A stretch of DNA of 38,637 bases, taken from contig JAGWAN010000017.1 in the NCBI GenBank assembly GCA_021296345.1, forward strand, positions 1 to 38,637, in the 5' to 3' direction. Shown here piece after piece: positions 23,771-32,808 of this stretch. A program made the translations under genes and the position numbers. Below the pieces are notes generated by a model. The model saw only the letters and a program-made list of their open reading frames with translations. It was not told where the DNA came from and searched no databases. Position 1 is the stretch's first letter. The number at the start of each line of letters is the position of its first letter. Source of the stretch: Acidimicrobiia bacterium (lineage in GTDB: Bacteria > Actinomycetota > Acidimicrobiia > Spongiisociales > Spongiisociaceae).

Positions 23771-24279
23771 TGTCCGGCGACAGCTCGCCCGGTCAAGTGG
23801 CCGGCGCCGACGAGGTGCTGGCGAACCTCATGGAAGCGGTTCCCTCCGTCGAGGCCGGCCGCTCCGTGGGCGATCGTGTCATCCGGGTTCCGGCCCGGGA
23901 TCTGGCCAGGGTGGCCGGGGCGGCCCGCGCCCTCGGCTTCGAGATGTGCTCGGACCTCACCGTCGTCGATTACCTGGGTAAGCGGAGGGTCCGGTTCGAG
24001 GTGGTGGTCAACCTCCTTTCCCTGCAGCACAACCGCCGGCTCCGCGTACTGGTGCCGGTTCCGGAGGGCGACCCCGAAGTGCCCTCCCTGGTACCGGTCT
24101 ACCCCGGCGCCAACTTCCTGGAGCGCGAGGCATACGACATGTTCGGCATCCGCTTCGCCGGTCATCCCGATCTCACCCGCATCCTGATGCCCGACGACTG
24201 GGCGGGCCATCCCCTCCGCCGAGACTTCGATGTGGGCGCCGTACCCGTCCAGGTCAAAGACGCCCCCCAGGTGAGATGA
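23770..24279 (+). CDS. nuoC: NADH-quinone oxidoreductase subunit C
   Basis: A 30-kDa-type peripheral subunit, 169 aa, that packs against NuoD. The C-terminal family signature is present: LEREAYDMFGIRFAGHPDLT, then RILMPDDWAGHPLRRDF. The N-terminal 40 residues are variable. nuoC and nuoD are separate genes here, unlike the nuoCD fusion of enterobacteria. The start overlaps the nuoB stop (TGATG), and the stop overlaps the nuoD ATG. Confidence 0.94.
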   Translation: MSGDSSPGQVAGADEVLANLMEAVPSVEAGRSVGDRVIRVPARDLARVAGAARALGFEMCSDLTVVDYLGKRRVRFEVVVNLLSLQHNRRLRVLVPVPEGDPEVPSLVPVYPGANFLEREAYDMFGIRFAGHPDLTRILMPDDWAGHPLRRDFDVGAVPVQVKDAPQVR

Positions 24280-25634
24280 TGGCCGAGCCGACCTCCACCA
24301 CCGATATCTGGGTGTCCGGCACCGAGGCCCCGGAGGTATCGGAGTGGATGGTGTCCGGGACCGACGAGGGCGCTCAGGAGATGGAGCGCCACGAGACGAC
24401 CGAGAGGAGCGTCGAGCAGCGCGGGTCCCGCGTGGTCGACGACTGGGTGGTCGACGACACCGTCGACGACGAGGAGCGGATGATCGTCAACATGGGGCCC
24501 CAGCATCCTTCCACCCATGGGGTGCTAAGGCTCAATATCGAGTTGGAAGGCGAAATCGTCCGCCGCGTAAAGCCGATCATCGGCTACCTCCACACCGGCA
24601 TGGAGAAGACCGCCGAAACCCTGACCTTTCTCCAGGGCGGCACCAACGTCACCCGCATGGACTATCTGGCGCCTCTCCACAACGAACTCTGCTACTCGCT
24701 GGCGGTGGAGAAGTTGTTGGGGGTGGAGATCCCGCCGCGCGCCCAGGCCATCCGGGTCCTGATGACGGAGCTGAACCGGGTGTCCTCACACCTGGTCGCG
24801 ACCGCCACCAACGGGATGGACATCGGCGCGCTGTCGATGATGATGTACGGCTTCCGGGAACGGGAGTTGGTCCTGGCCTTCTTCGAGAAGACCACCGGAT
24901 TGCGGATGAACCACAACTACATCCGTCCGGGCGGTGTGGCGGCCGACCTGCCGGACGGGTGGGAGGAGGACGTGGCCGAGATCCTGGAGCGGATCCCTCG
25001 GGCATTGCGGGACTACGAGGATCTGCTGAAGGAGAACCCCATCTGGTTGGGCCGTACCCGGGGAGTCGGCATCATCACCGCGGACGAGTGCTTGGCCTAT
25101 GGCGTCACCGGCCCGACCCTGCGGGCGGCCGGAGTGCCGTGGGATCTGCGCAAGGCACAGCCCTATTCGGGCATCGAAGCGTACGAATTCGACGTGGTGA
25201 CCGGTAGCCGGGGTGATGTCTACGACCGCTACCGCGTCCGAATCGGCGAGATACACCAGTCGTTGCGCATCATCGAACAGGCGGCCGGCGCCATGCCCCG
25301 AGGTGACTACAAGACCGGCGACCGCAAGGTGTCACCCCCTCCCAGGCAGCGTATCGACGAGTCGATGGAGGCCCTCATCCATCACTTCAAGATCTACACC
25401 GAAGGGTTCAAGGTCCCAGCCGGAGAGACCTATTTGGCGATCGAAGGGCCGAGGGGGGAGTTGGGGTGCTACCTGGTGTCCGACGGGAGCGGCGCGCCGT
25501 TGCGCATGCATACCAGGGCGCCTTCCTTTTCCAACCTCCAGGCTCTTCCGATCATGATGGCGGACTCGCTGGTGGCCGACACGGTGGCTTGCATCGCGTC
25601 GCTGGATCCGGTGATGGGCGATGTGGATCGGTAG
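24276..25634 (+). CDS. nuoD: NADH-quinone oxidoreductase subunit D, with acidic N-terminal extension
   Basis: The 49-kDa-type subunit that forms most of the quinone-binding site with NuoB. The core begins near Met69 (ATG 24480) with NMGPQHPSTHGVLR, whose His lines the quinone pocket. The conserved Tyr segment MDYLAPLHNELCYS and the C-terminal SLDPVMGDVDR follow. Before it lie 68 extra residues, very rich in Asp and Glu, with repeated WVSGTE/WMVSGTD at 12-17 and 24-30 and a DDWVVDDTVDDEE stretch. ATGATG at 24276 overlaps the nuoC stop and favours the long form; GAGGAG at 24471-24476 could allow starts at 24480. Total 452 aa. Confidence 0.94.
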   Translation: MMAEPTSTTDIWVSGTEAPEVSEWMVSGTDEGAQEMERHETTERSVEQRGSRVVDDWVVDDTVDDEERMIVNMGPQHPSTHGVLRLNIELEGEIVRRVKPIIGYLHTGMEKTAETLTFLQGGTNVTRMDYLAPLHNELCYSLAVEKLLGVEIPPRAQAIRVLMTELNRVSSHLVATATNGMDIGALSMMMYGFRERELVLAFFEKTTGLRMNHNYIRPGGVAADLPDGWEEDVAEILERIPRALRDYEDLLKENPIWLGRTRGVGIITADECLAYGVTGPTLRAAGVPWDLRKAQPYSGIEAYEFDVVTGSRGDVYDRYRVRIGEIHQSLRIIEQAAGAMPRGDYKTGDRKVSPPPRQRIDESMEALIHHFKIYTEGFKVPAGETYLAIEGPRGELGCYLVSDGSGAPLRMHTRAPSFSNLQALPIMMADSLVADTVACIASLDPVMGDVDR

Positions 25635-25640
25635 GCGGAG

Positions 25641-27656
25641 ATGACGTACACCTGGTCGGAAGCCGCCGAGGAACGGGCCCGGCAGATCATCTCCCGGTAT
25701 CCCCAGCCCCGTTCCGCCATGATGCCTCTCCTCTACATTGCGATGAAGGAGGATCTGGGCCGGGGCGCGGACCGGCTCACCGAGGACGGCATGCGCCGGG
25801 TGGCGGACCTGGTGGGCGTTACCCCGGCCCAGGTGGTGGCGGTGGCCAGCTTCTACACGATGTACAAGCGGGACCGGGTCGGTAAGTACCTGGTGTCGGT
25901 GTGCACGTCCCTCTCGTGCTGGCTTGACGGCGCCGACGATGTTCTCCGTGCGGTCGAGGCCGAGGCCGGGGTTCCATCCGGCCACACCGACCGCGACGGG
26001 ACGATCACTCCCGAGCACGTGGAGTGCATCGGCGCCTGCGGGGGGGCTCCCGCGGTCCAGGTCAACTACGAGTTCGTAGAGGGAGTCACGCCCGGCAGGG
26101 CGAGGGAGATGGTGCGCTGGCTCCGCTCCGAGGAGCCCAATCACGTGACCGGTGACGATCTCCAGGACAGGTTCGGCGGACGGACGGCGTTCCCCTGGGC
26201 CATACCCGAACCGGCGGGTGTCGCCGGGCCGGTCCCGGCCTGCGCGTCTCTGGGTACGGCGGTTCCGTCCAACGGCCGGGTTTCGAACCCGGACACCTCG
26301 ATGACCGTGGGGAACGGCGACCTCCCGATGATCCTGACCGACCGCATGAACCACCATCCGGTGAACAGCCACGCACTGGCCACGTACGAGGCAACCGGGG
26401 GTTACTCCGCGCTCCGCAGGGTGCTCGGTGACCCCGGTATCACCCCGACCGAGATCACGGAGGACATCAAGGCCTCCATGTTGCGGGGCCGTGGCGGGGC
26501 GGGGTTCCCGGCCGGTGTCAAGTGGGGTTTCCTGGCGCCGGCCCGCCCGTCCTACCTGGTGGTCAACGCCGACGAGTCGGAGCCCGGCACCTTCAAGGAC
26601 CGCCAACTCATGGAGCGGGATCCGCACCAGATGATCGAGGGCATCGTGATCGCCTCCTACGCGACCGAGGTGAACCACGCCTTCGTCTATGTGCGGGGCG
26701 AGTACCCGAAGGCGGCCCGGCGGGTCGAGGCCGCGGTCGAGGAGGCGTACCGGGCCGGATTTCTCGGCCGGGACATTCTCGGATCGGGTTACGACCTGGA
26801 AATGACCGTCCATCTGGGCGCCGGCGCCTACATCTGCGGGGAGGAGACCGCCTTACTCAACAGCTTGGAGGGCAGGCGGGGCGAGCCTCGGCTGAAGCCG
26901 CCCTACTTCCCTGCCGCCAAGGGGCTCTACATGATGCCCACCATCGTGAACAACGTGGAGACCCTGTCCAACGTCCCCTGGATCATCATGGCGGGCGGGG
27001 CGGCCTATGCCGCCATCGGCCCCGAAGGTTCGCCCGGCAAGCGAATGTGCTCCATCTCCGGTCACGTCAACCGTCCGGGTAACTACGAGATCGTGGAGGG
27101 TCTGACCTGGCGGGAGCTGATCTTCGATCTGGCGGGAGGCATCCGTGACGGGAACCGGCTCAAGGCCTGGGTGCCGGGCGGGGCCTCCGCACCCTGGTTC
27201 GTCCCCGAGCTTCACCTCGACACCGAGGTGACCAAGGAGGCGATCGACGGAAACGGATCGATGACCGGCTCCGGAGCGGTCATCGTGATGGACCACACCA
27301 CCGATATGGTGGCGGCCGCCGAACGCCTGGTGCGGTTCTTCGCCCACGAGTCCTGCGGGCAATGCACCCCGTGCCGCGAAGGGACCGTCTGGATCGACCT
27401 GATCCTGAGGCGCATAATGGACCGCCAGGGCCGGCCGGTGGATGCCGACCTGTTACTGGATGTGTCCGACAACATCTCGCCCGGGCTTCGGTGGCCTCCG
27501 GCCATGACCACCATCTGCCCGCTCGGGCCCTCGGCGGTCTCTCCGGTGGTGTCGCTCCTCCGGTACTTTCGCGACGAGGTGGATAGCTACCTGGAGCAGG
27601 CCGACCTGCTGGAGCAGGCCAACCTGGTGCCCGTGTCGATCGGTGGGGTGAGATGA
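25641..27656 (+). CDS. nuoEF: Fused NADH-quinone oxidoreductase subunits E and F
   Basis: One 671-aa reading frame contains both NADH-module subunits. Residues 1-165 are NuoE, a thioredoxin-like domain whose 2Fe-2S ligands are Cys88, Cys93, Cys129 and Cys133. A linker of about 60 residues (170-230) is rich in Pro, Gly and Val. Residues about 231-671 are NuoF: FMN site GRGGAGFPAG, NADH/FMN segment GAGAYICGEETALL, and the N3 4Fe-4S ligands in ESCGQCTPCREG with the last Cys in TICPLG. No stop codon separates the halves, and the Met at residue 221 (ATG 26301) lacks a ribosome-binding site. It starts 6 nt after nuoD and shares ATGA with nuoG. Confidence 0.93.
   Translation: MTYTWSEAAEERARQIISRYPQPRSAMMPLLYIAMKEDLGRGADRLTEDGMRRVADLVGVTPAQVVAVASFYTMYKRDRVGKYLVSVCTSLSCWLDGADDVLRAVEAEAGVPSGHTDRDGTITPEHVECIGACGGAPAVQVNYEFVEGVTPGRAREMVRWLRSEEPNHVTGDDLQDRFGGRTAFPWAIPEPAGVAGPVPACASLGTAVPSNGRVSNPDTSMTVGNGDLPMILTDRMNHHPVNSHALATYEATGGYSALRRVLGDPGITPTEITEDIKASMLRGRGGAGFPAGVKWGFLAPARPSYLVVNADESEPGTFKDRQLMERDPHQMIEGIVIASYATEVNHAFVYVRGEYPKAARRVEAAVEEAYRAGFLGRDILGSGYDLEMTVHLGAGAYICGEETALLNSLEGRRGEPRLKPPYFPAAKGLYMMPTIVNNVETLSNVPWIIMAGGAAYAAIGPEGSPGKRMCSISGHVNRPGNYEIVEGLTWRELIFDLAGGIRDGNRLKAWVPGGASAPWFVPELHLDTEVTKEAIDGNGSMTGSGAVIVMDHTTDMVAAAERLVRFFAHESCGQCTPCREGTVWIDLILRRIMDRQGRPVDADLLLDVSDNISPGLRWPPAMTTICPLGPSAVSPVVSLLRYFRDEVDSYLEQADLLEQANLVPVSIGGVR
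26276..26292 (+). other. Perfect 7-bp hairpin in the NuoE-NuoF linker
   Basis: CCGGGTT (26276-26282) and AACCCGG (26286-26292) pair around a TCG loop, 8 nt before an in-frame ATG at 26301. It lies exactly in the coding region for the linker. It superficially resembles a tRNA T-arm but no tRNA surrounds it. It could be structural in the mRNA or chance. Confidence 0.35.
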
Positions 27657-30088
27657 GCGGAGGAGACCGGACGATGGTCAGCGTGACGATTGACGGCGTT
27701 GAGGTGGAGGTTCCCGCCGGAGAGTTGCTGATCAAGGCGGCCGAGGACAACGGCGTCTACATCCCGCGCTTCTGCTGGCATCCGCGGATGAACCCGGTTG
27801 GAATGTGCCGGATGTGCCTGGTCGAGATCGAGACCCCCCGGGGCAGGATCCTCGTCCCCTCCTGCGTGCAGCCGGTCAACGACGGGATGGTGGCGCACAC
27901 CGAATCGGCGCCTGCCAAAAAGGCGCAGGAAGGGGTGCTCGAGTTCCTCCTGGCGAACCATCCTCTCGACTGTCCGGTATGCGACAAGGGCGGTGAGTGC
28001 CCGCTCCAGGACCAGACCATGTCCTACGGCCCGGGAGAGAGCCGCTTCGTGGAGGAGAAGCGCCATTTCGCCAAGCCGGTGCCGATCAGCGATCTGGTTC
28101 TGCTAGACCGGGAACGCTGCATCCTCTGTGCCCGTTGCACCAGGTTCGCGGATGAGATCTCGGGAGATCCTCTGATCGAGTTCCAGGGCCGGAGCGGCCA
28201 CACCCAGGTACTTACCTTCCCGGACGATCCGTTCAATTCCTATTTCTCGGGCAACACCGTGCAGATCTGTCCGGTCGGCGCGCTGACCGCCGTTCCATAC
28301 CGTTTCCGGGCTCGACCCTGGGACCTCACCATCGGCGAGAGTACCGGGATCGTGCATACCGAGGGCGCCGGCATCTCGGTGCACGTCTCCCAGAACCGCG
28401 TGCTCCGCTTCCTGGGTCTCGACATCGGGGCCACCAACCAGGGGTGGCTCTCCGATAAGGAACGGTTCGGCTTCGAGTTCATCGCTTCTCCCGAGCGGCT
28501 CCGTACCCCGCTGATCAAGGACGGCGACGGCTTTCGCGAGGCCGGATGGGGTGAAGCCCTCGACCTGGTGGCGGAACGCCTCCGGGTGGCGATCACGACC
28601 CGTGGCGGTGCGTCGGTGGCGGCGCTGGGCGGGGCTCGGGGTACCAACGAGGATGCCTATGCCCTGTCCAAGTTCATGCGGGTGGCGGTGGGGTCCAACC
28701 ACCTCGACGCCGGGCTCGGCGACGGCCTCCCCGCCAGGTTCCTTACCGGATTGGCGGGTCGCGGCCGGATCGATGACCTCGAGACCGCTCGCACCATCCT
28801 GCTGTGGGGCCCCGACCTCAAGGAGACCCACCCCATCCTCTACCTGCGGGTCAGGCGAGCCGCTCAGGAACTCGGTGCGACGCTGATCGTGGTCCATCCC
28901 CGCCGGACCGGGCTGGACGACCGGGCCGCCCACAAGCTGACCTACCGGCCAGGGGAGGGTCCGCAGCTCCTGGAGCGGCTCAAGGCCGGCGCCGGGGAAT
29001 ACCAGGCGGTGCGCGAGGCGCTGGGCCGGGGCCCCCTGGTAGCTCTGGTGGGGCGTCCCGGACTGGCCGAGGACCCCCGCCTCGCCGAGTCGGTAGCTGC
29101 CTTCGCCCGGTCGCTCGACGCGTCCCTGCTCCCGCTTGTCCACCGCGGCAACACGTTCGGAGCGCTCGACATGGGGGTGGCGCCCGACCTGCTCCCCGGC
29201 CGCCTGCCGGTCGAGGGCGCATCGGGACGCCTGGTCGACGCCTGGGGCGCCGTGCCGCCGGGCCCGGGCCTCGACGCGGTCGGGATCGCCGCCGCATGCG
29301 GCGCGGGGGAGATCGAGGTGCTCATCCTGTGCGGCGCCGATCCGGTCCGCGACCTGGTGGGCTTCGACGGATCCACCGCCCTGTCGGGAGCCGGCTTCGT
29401 GGTGGCGATGGACCTCTTCCTCACCGACTCCTCCCGCCAGGCCGATGTGGTGCTCCCGGCCCTCGGATTCGGGGAGAAGAAGGGCGCGGTGACCAACCTG
29501 GAGGGCCGGGTCCAGATGGTGAACCGGCTGGTGCCCGGACCCGGACAGGCGCGGGCCGACTGGTCGGTCCTGGACGATCTTGCAGATCGCCTCGGCCGCC
29601 CTCTCGACCTGGGTTCCGAGCGGGATATCGCCGACGAGATCTCCCGGCTGGCGCCTGCCTACGCCGGTATCACCTGGGATCACCTCGAATGGGATGCGCG
29701 GGAGGGCGAGGTGGCCCCGGTCGACCCCGCCGACCAGCCGTTCATCCACGAGCCCTGCCATCAGGATCTCAACGGCCGGCTGGGCGACCACACCCTCCAT
29801 CTGGCCCGGACCCTCTACGACGACGGTGTGATGCTCCGTCACTGCCCCTCCCTGGCGCCGATGGCGCAGGGAGCAAGCGCCTACCTGACTCCGGCCCATG
29901 CCGCTTCGCTGGCGGTTGCGGAGGGCGATGAGGTGGTGGTCCGGGTCGGCGGCCGGACGGTGCGGTTGCCGGCCCGGATCGATCAGAGTCTGTCCGAGGG
30001 GTCGGTGTACATTCCCTTCAACCAGCCCGGCATGGGCGCTGTGGGTAACTCGCTCGACGTCATCGTCTCCGTGAGGGAGCCGTCCTGA
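27653..30088 (+). CDS. nuoG: NADH-quinone oxidoreductase subunit G
   Basis: The 75-kDa-type subunit that wires electrons from NuoF towards NuoI. Residues 8-85 are a ferredoxin-like domain with 2Fe-2S ligands Cys41, Cys52, Cys55 and one near 71. The His-plus-three-Cys N5 site follows (NHPLDCPVCDKGGECPLQ), then the N4 site CILCARC with a distal CPVGAL. From about residue 225 there is a molybdopterin-oxidoreductase-like domain lacking the Cys motif for the extra N7 cluster (the segment reads TIGESTGIVHTEG). It is 811 aa. The start shares ATGA with nuoEF and the stop shares TGATG with nuoH. Confidence 0.95.
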   Translation: MSGGDRTMVSVTIDGVEVEVPAGELLIKAAEDNGVYIPRFCWHPRMNPVGMCRMCLVEIETPRGRILVPSCVQPVNDGMVAHTESAPAKKAQEGVLEFLLANHPLDCPVCDKGGECPLQDQTMSYGPGESRFVEEKRHFAKPVPISDLVLLDRERCILCARCTRFADEISGDPLIEFQGRSGHTQVLTFPDDPFNSYFSGNTVQICPVGALTAVPYRFRARPWDLTIGESTGIVHTEGAGISVHVSQNRVLRFLGLDIGATNQGWLSDKERFGFEFIASPERLRTPLIKDGDGFREAGWGEALDLVAERLRVAITTRGGASVAALGGARGTNEDAYALSKFMRVAVGSNHLDAGLGDGLPARFLTGLAGRGRIDDLETARTILLWGPDLKETHPILYLRVRRAAQELGATLIVVHPRRTGLDDRAAHKLTYRPGEGPQLLERLKAGAGEYQAVREALGRGPLVALVGRPGLAEDPRLAESVAAFARSLDASLLPLVHRGNTFGALDMGVAPDLLPGRLPVEGASGRLVDAWGAVPPGPGLDAVGIAAACGAGEIEVLILCGADPVRDLVGFDGSTALSGAGFVVAMDLFLTDSSRQADVVLPALGFGEKKGAVTNLEGRVQMVNRLVPGPGQARADWSVLDDLADRLGRPLDLGSERDIADEISRLAPAYAGITWDHLEWDAREGEVAPVDPADQPFIHEPCHQDLNGRLGDHTLHLARTLYDDGVMLRHCPSLAPMAQGASAYLTPAHAASLAVAEGDEVVVRVGGRTVRLPARIDQSLSEGSVYIPFNQPGMGAVGNSLDVIVSVREPS

Positions 30089-31173
30089 TGGACTGGATCG
30101 ATCTGGGCCTGGTGGCGCTCCGGGTGGTGGTGATCTTCGGGCTGCTCCAGGTCGTGACCATCCTGCTCATCTGGTTCGAGCGCAAGGTCGTGGCCGACAT
30201 GCAGAACCGGATCGGCCCTGAGCGGGCCGGTCCCTGGGGGATACTCCAGACCGTGGCCGACGGTTTGAAGCTGTTCTTCAAGGAGCAGGTAACGCCCCGC
30301 AAGGTCGAGCTCGGCCTCTACCTGGCCGCACCCATGCTGGCCGCCGTCCCTGCCTTCCTGATGTTCATGGTGGTGCCCTTCGGACGTCCCGTCCGGATCA
30401 ACCTGGGCGGCGAGGACCGGCTGATCCCCATCCAGGGCGCCGACCTCAACATCGGTCTGCTCTACGTGCTCGCCATGTCGTCGGTGGCTGTCTACGCGGT
30501 GGTACTGGCCGGCTGGTCCTCGGGCTCCAAGTACCCGTTGCTCGGCGGGGTGCGAGCCACCGCCCAGGCCATCTCCTATGAAGCCGCCATGGGCCTGTCG
30601 CTGGTGCCGGTGGTTCTCTTCACCGGTTCGCTCAGACTCTCCGAGATAGTGGCCGCCCAGTCGGGGAGCCTGACCTTCTTCGGCAGGGCGCTCTCCATCC
30701 CGGCCTGGAACGTGTTCGTTCTCGCCCCCTCGTTCCTGATCTTCTTCATCGCCGCGGTGGCAGAGACCAACCGGGCGCCCTTTGACTTGGTCGAGGCGGA
30801 GCAGGAGATCGTGGGCGGGTTCCACACCGAGTACTCCGGGTTGCGCTTCGCGCTGTTCTTTCTGGCCGAGTACATCAACATCTTCACCATGTCGGGCCTG
30901 GCCGTGACCCTGTTCCTGGGAGGGTGGTCCGGTCCCACCTGGGACGGTACGTTGCCGCTGGTGGTGAGCGCCGTCCTCCCGACCGTGTGGTTCCTGCTGA
31001 AGGTGGTGGTGTTCCTGTTCATGTTCGTGTGGCTGAGGGCGACGCTCCCTCGCCTCCGATACGACCAACTGATGACCCTCGGCTGGAAACGGCTCATACC
31101 GGCCTCGCTGGTGTGGCTGTTCTTCATCGGAGGGGCGATGGCTGTCAGGCAGTTCGGGCTTCCATGGGGGTGA
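30088..31173 (+). CDS. nuoH: NADH-quinone oxidoreductase subunit H
   Basis: The membrane subunit that contributes the entrance to the quinone channel and links redox chemistry to the proton pumps. 361 aa with about eight helices. Conserved segments: [23 protein letters not shown] near residue 28, [40 protein letters not shown] and the [14 protein letters not shown] loop. It overlaps nuoG by 1 nt. A G-run at 31166-31170 just before its stop serves as the ribosome-binding site for nuoI. Confidence 0.96.
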   Translation: MDWIDLGLVALRVVVIFGLLQVVTILLIWFERKVVADMQNRIGPERAGPWGILQTVADGLKLFFKEQVTPRKVELGLYLAAPMLAAVPAFLMFMVVPFGRPVRINLGGEDRLIPIQGADLNIGLLYVLAMSSVAVYAVVLAGWSSGSKYPLLGGVRATAQAISYEAAMGLSLVPVVLFTGSLRLSEIVAAQSGSLTFFGRALSIPAWNVFVLAPSFLIFFIAAVAETNRAPFDLVEAEQEIVGGFHTEYSGLRFALFFLAEYINIFTMSGLAVTLFLGGWSGPTWDGTLPLVVSAVLPTVWFLLKVVVFLFMFVWLRATLPRLRYDQLMTLGWKRLIPASLVWLFFIGGAMAVRQFGLPWG

Positions 31174-31174
31174 T

Positions 31175-31837
31175 ATGGGACCGGTAGAGGCGTTCATCCG
31201 AGGAATGGCGGTGACCGGCCGCCAGTTCATCGCCACCATCACGGGCAAGGGTCTGGTCACTACCCGATACCCGAAGGTGATGAGGGAGAAACCGCAGCGT
31301 TTCCACGGTCGGCATGTCCTCAACCGCTACGAGGACGGGATGGAGAAGTGCATCGGTTGCGAGCTGTGCGCCGGCGCCTGTCCGGCCCGCTGCATCTACG
31401 TCCGGGGAGCCGACAACCCGGCGGATGACCCGGTAAGCCCCGGGGAGCGCTACGGGTTCGTGTACGAGATCAACATGCTGCGCTGCATCTTCTGCGGCCT
31501 CTGCGTGGAGGCCTGCCCTACCGAGGCCATCACCCACACCCAACTGTTCGAGATGTCGACCACCAACCGATCCGACGCCATATACACCAAGACCGAGCTG
31601 CTGGTGGACGGAGACGGCCAACCCAACCACATGTTCGACTCGGACCGGTTCGCCGACCTGGGCGAGCTCTCCAAGGCGGACGGATGGATGCGGGCCACGT
31701 CGTCCCAGGGCCGGGCCGCGTACGAGGGCCAGGTGGCCTGGTCCGGATCCGCCGGCGTGGGTGTCCGCCCACCGGAGCGCGGCCAGTCCGAGCTTCCCGA
31801 CGAGTCCGCTGCGGATTCAGAAGGCGATGACGCCTGA
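31175..31837 (+). CDS. nuoI: NADH-quinone oxidoreductase subunit I
   Basis: A ferredoxin-like subunit carrying clusters N6a and N6b between NuoG and NuoB. The two 4Fe-4S motifs are [15 protein letters not shown] and [15 protein letters not shown], the canonical spacing. 220 aa, with an unusually long C-terminal tail of about 60 residues ending in an acidic stretch ([11 protein letters not shown]). It starts one base after the nuoH stop and overlaps nuoJ by 1 nt. Confidence 0.95.
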   Translation: MGPVEAFIRGMAVTGRQFIATITGKGLVTTRYPKVMREKPQRFHGRHVLNRYEDGMEKCIGCELCAGACPARCIYVRGADNPADDPVSPGERYGFVYEINMLRCIFCGLCVEACPTEAITHTQLFEMSTTNRSDAIYTKTELLVDGDGQPNHMFDSDRFADLGELSKADGWMRATSSQGRAAYEGQVAWSGSAGVGVRPPERGQSELPDESAADSEGDDA

Positions 31838-32433
31838 TGGTGGAGTTGGTCATCTTCGTGCTCATGGGGGCGGTAGCCCTGGTAGGCGCAATCGGAGTCG
31901 TCCGGGCTCGCAACCCTGTCTACGGAGCGATGGGCTTGATGGCCACCCTTTTCGCTCTGGCGGTCTTCTACGTGGTCCACCTGGCGCATTTCGTGGCGGT
32001 GGTGCAGGTGATCGTGTACGCCGGGGCGGTCATCACCCTGTTCCTCTTCGTGATCATGTTCGTGGGCGTGGACCGGGCCGAGGATCTCACCGAGAAGCTG
32101 GCAGTGCAACGACCGGTGGTGCTGATCATCCTGGTGGGGGTCGTGGTGGCGGCCGGCGTGCTGGTGGTCACCGGCCGCTTCGACTGGGTGATCACCTCCG
32201 GCGAGCCTCAGGTGGTGCGGGGGACCATCGAGGAGATCGGTGAGAACCTCATCTCGGTCGGCCCGCCGTCCGGTCGCCAGGCCTCCAGGTGGCTGTTGCC
32301 ATTCGAAGCCACGTCCTTGCTCCTGATCGTTGCGGCGGTGGGGGCGATCGCGCTGGCCTTCTACCGCCCGCGCCGCAAGGACGAGCCGCCAGCCGGCCCG
32401 GACACCGGCCCCGCGTCAGGATCTGGTCCATGA
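31837..32433 (+). CDS. nuoJ: NADH-quinone oxidoreductase subunit J
   Basis: A five-helix membrane subunit, 198 aa, whose third helix ([23 protein letters not shown] region, about residues 48-70) contains the pi-bulge implicated in coupling. Family features NPVYGAMGL and the final hydrophobic helix [18 protein letters not shown] are present. A Pro/Gly-rich tail follows. It overlaps nuoI by 1 nt and nuoK by 4 nt (ATGA). Confidence 0.93.
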   Translation: MVELVIFVLMGAVALVGAIGVVRARNPVYGAMGLMATLFALAVFYVVHLAHFVAVVQVIVYAGAVITLFLFVIMFVGVDRAEDLTEKLAVQRPVVLIILVGVVVAAGVLVVTGRFDWVITSGEPQVVRGTIEEIGENLISVGPPSGRQASRWLLPFEATSLLLIVAAVGAIALAFYRPRRKDEPPAGPDTGPASGSGP

Positions 32434-32735
32434 TCGTCACCGCCGGCTGGTACATGACGCTGGCCGCCATCCTGTTCCTCATCGGAGCGGGCGGTCTCCT
32501 GCTGCGACGGAACGCCCTCGTCATGTTCATGTCCGTGGAGCTGATGCTCAACGCCGTCAACCTGACCTTCGTGGCCGCCGCCCGCGCCCACGGCGACATC
32601 GGCGGGCAGATGGCAGTGCTGTTCGTGCTGGTGGTAGCGGCGGCCGAGGTGGCTGTCGGCCTGGCCATTATCGTTTCGATCTTCCGATCCCGCCGTACCG
32701 CCTCGGTGGACGAGCTATCGGAGCTGTCGGGATGA
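32430..32735 (+). CDS. nuoK: NADH-quinone oxidoreductase subunit K
   Basis: A 101-aa, three-helix subunit related to MrpC. The two conserved intramembrane Glu residues are in [11 protein letters not shown] (helix 2) and [12 protein letters not shown] (helix 3), both needed for proton transfer in characterised complexes. The start overlaps nuoJ by 4 nt. Open frame above it is inside nuoJ and not coding. Confidence 0.95.
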   Translation: MIVTAGWYMTLAAILFLIGAGGLLLRRNALVMFMSVELMLNAVNLTFVAAARAHGDIGGQMAVLFVLVVAAAEVAVGLAIIVSIFRSRRTASVDELSELSG

Positions 32736-32808
32736 GCCGCGCCCGCGGGGAGGTTGGTCCGGCCGGCTGCGCCCGGGCCCTGGCGCCGCGGTCTGTGCGA
32801 GTGGCGCC

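Noticed and set aside
26276-26292. Sequence resembling a tRNA T-arm (CCGGG-TTTCGAA-CCCGG)
   Set aside because: It lies inside nuoEF coding sequence, the T-loop is offset from the TTC-purine-A consensus, and no acceptor, D or anticodon arms flank it.
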